Below are positions 5,950-6,493 of a stretch of 6,493 nucleotides of DNA, piece by piece (position 1 is the stretch's first letter; every line of letters begins with the position of its first letter). The notes beneath the pieces were generated by a model that saw nothing but the letters and a program-made list of their open reading frames with translations, was not told where the DNA came from and ran no database searches. The stretch lies in the NCBI GenBank assembly GCA_023700825.1, contig JAMPYE010000256.1, forward strand, positions 1-6,493. The letters are read 5' to 3'. Position numbers and translations under genes: made by a program. The DNA is from Thermoanaerobaculia bacterium (GTDB taxonomy: Bacteria; Acidobacteriota; Thermoanaerobaculia; Gp7-AA8).

Positions 5950-5965
5950 GCAGGGAGTCTCTCCG

Positions 5966-6304
5966 TCAGACGGTTTGGTAGCGTTCGCGCAACGCCCGAC
6001 TGCGGAAGACGAGCGCCGATGCGGCCGTGATAACCGCCACCACGCCGAGGATAATTGCCATCCTCGTCCATGGCTCCCCCATCGCCTGGCGACGCCTCAT
6101 GATCTCGAGCATGGTGCGGATCCATTCCGCGGCGCCGAGGACGAGGACCGCCTGGTACGCCCACGCGACCCAGGGTCTCCGGACGAGGAGCAGGAAGAGG
6201 AACCCGACCACGCAGGCGACCACGAGGAGATTTCCTCCCCGGAAGAAATGGGCGCCGAGCACGAGCGTGCTGAGGATGACGGGGATGAGTCTGAGGAAGT
6301 TCAT
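5966..6304 (-). CDS. Small four-helix membrane protein of unknown function
   Basis: This 112-residue inner-membrane protein has hydrophobic segments at about 4-20, 26-42, 45-66 and 82-102. Polar residues stand out near helix ends: His19 with FFRGGN (20-25), EWIR (60-63), and RRRQAMGEPW (70-79), probably a loop between helices 3 and 4. Small proteins of this kind (LGAHFxRxGN near the N-terminus, EWxRT in helix 3) occur as uncharacterised proteins in several bacteria; I know no function. The start at MNFLRL is chosen because AAGGAG lies 7 nt upstream. A longer frame from 6370 would add 22 polar residues with no such signal. It is the first gene of a likely two-gene operon with 5503-5949, and together they may form one membrane complex. 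Confidence 0.88.
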   Translation of the reverse strand: MNFLRLIPVILSTLVLGAHFFRGGNLLVVACVVGFLFLLLVRRPWVAWAYQAVLVLGAAEWIRTMLEIMRRRQAMGEPWTRMAIILGVVAVITAASALVFRSRALRERYQTV

Positions 6305-6311
6305 GGCAAAG

Positions 6312-6317
6312 CTCCTT
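6312..6317 (-). promoter_or_regulatory. Shine-Dalgarno AAGGAG deciding the start of the 112-residue protein
   Basis: AAGGAG reads 6317-6312 on the minus strand, 7 nt before ATG at 6304-6302. It favours this start over the upstream in-frame ATG at 6370, which would place a polar, charged stretch before the first membrane helix. Confidence 0.8.
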
Positions 6318-6415
6318 GCTGCCCTCGATTCTGCCTCGTCCGAGCGGTCCGGGATGTGACTTCGGTACACGCTGGGGGGCAGCGCGTGCGACGATCCGGC
6401 AACAAACGCCTTCCG

Positions 6416-6478
6416 CGCGTCGCGTAGCTACGCGACGCGATGCGGCGCCGGGCACCGCCGCGAAAGCTCCGCTTTCGC
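6416..6478. repeat. Cluster of three inverted repeats upstream of the membrane operon
   Basis: Three inverted repeats lie almost end to end. The first is a perfect 24-nt palindrome at 6416-6439, with half-site CGCGTCGCGTAG. The second is GCGGCG (6442-6447) with CGCCGC (6456-6461) and an 8-nt loop. The third is GCGAAAGC (6460-6467) with GCTTTCGC (6471-6478) and a 3-nt loop. No T-run follows on either strand. They lie 110-175 nt upstream of the operon start and may be a REP-like element, an operator, or the 3' end signals of a gene beyond the window. No gene is seen in 6305-6493. Confidence 0.6.
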
Positions 6479-6493
6479 ACTCCACCCACGCTA

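Noticed and set aside
5966..6370. Longer start at 6370 for the small membrane protein
   Set aside because: The extra 22 residues are polar and charged, and no Shine-Dalgarno was seen before them, whereas AAGGAG lies at ideal spacing before 6304.

Overview
The window is GC-rich chromosomal DNA from a bacterium with long, dense genes, strong codon-position GC bias (it leaves very long open frames antisense to the real genes) and short structured intergenic gaps. A myxobacterial-style HRDVSPEN protein kinase, a lysine-repeat histone H1-like protein, a secreted ankyrin-repeat protein and degenerate 7-nt intergenic repeats together suggest an Acidobacteriota- or Myxococcota-like organism, probably environmental. 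This placement is inference; no ribosomal marker is present. I see no phage, transposase, CRISPR, tRNA or rRNA.

Layout from left to right. Positions 1-137 hold no gene, only a degenerate heptamer array (27-68). A rho-independent terminator (138-179) closes a minus-strand gene (202-696) for a 164-residue Lys/Ala tetrad-repeat, histone H1-like DNA-binding protein. After a 141-bp gap comes a 952-residue minus-strand protein (838-3696): zinc ribbon, Ser/Thr kinase, Thr/Pro-rich linker, a duplicated ~105-residue helical module, one membrane helix and a C-terminal FGE-sulfatase-fold domain that lacks the catalytic cysteines. It looks like a transmembrane receptor kinase and may be translated from a nearly leaderless GTG-start mRNA. 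Divergently, across 138 bp, lies a plus-strand gene (3835-5301) for an exported protein with about eight ankyrin repeats and a C-terminal beta-rich domain with a DTDxNxxTG metal-binding-like loop. The convergent gap (5302-5502) carries a strong terminator nested between two inverted copies of a heptamer array. Two small minus-strand membrane-protein genes follow (5966-6304, then 5503-5949), 16 nt apart and probably one operon. The right edge (6305-6493) has no gene but a tight cluster of three inverted repeats.

Functional links are inferred. The kinase and the exported ankyrin protein share a divergent promoter region and both act at or beyond the inner membrane, so the ankyrin protein is a candidate ligand, partner or co-regulated product. 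The histone-like protein and the membrane pair look like separate housekeeping or accessory units. The most distinctive signals are the heptamer arrays, which read in the sense direction just 3' of three different genes, and the architecture of the large kinase.
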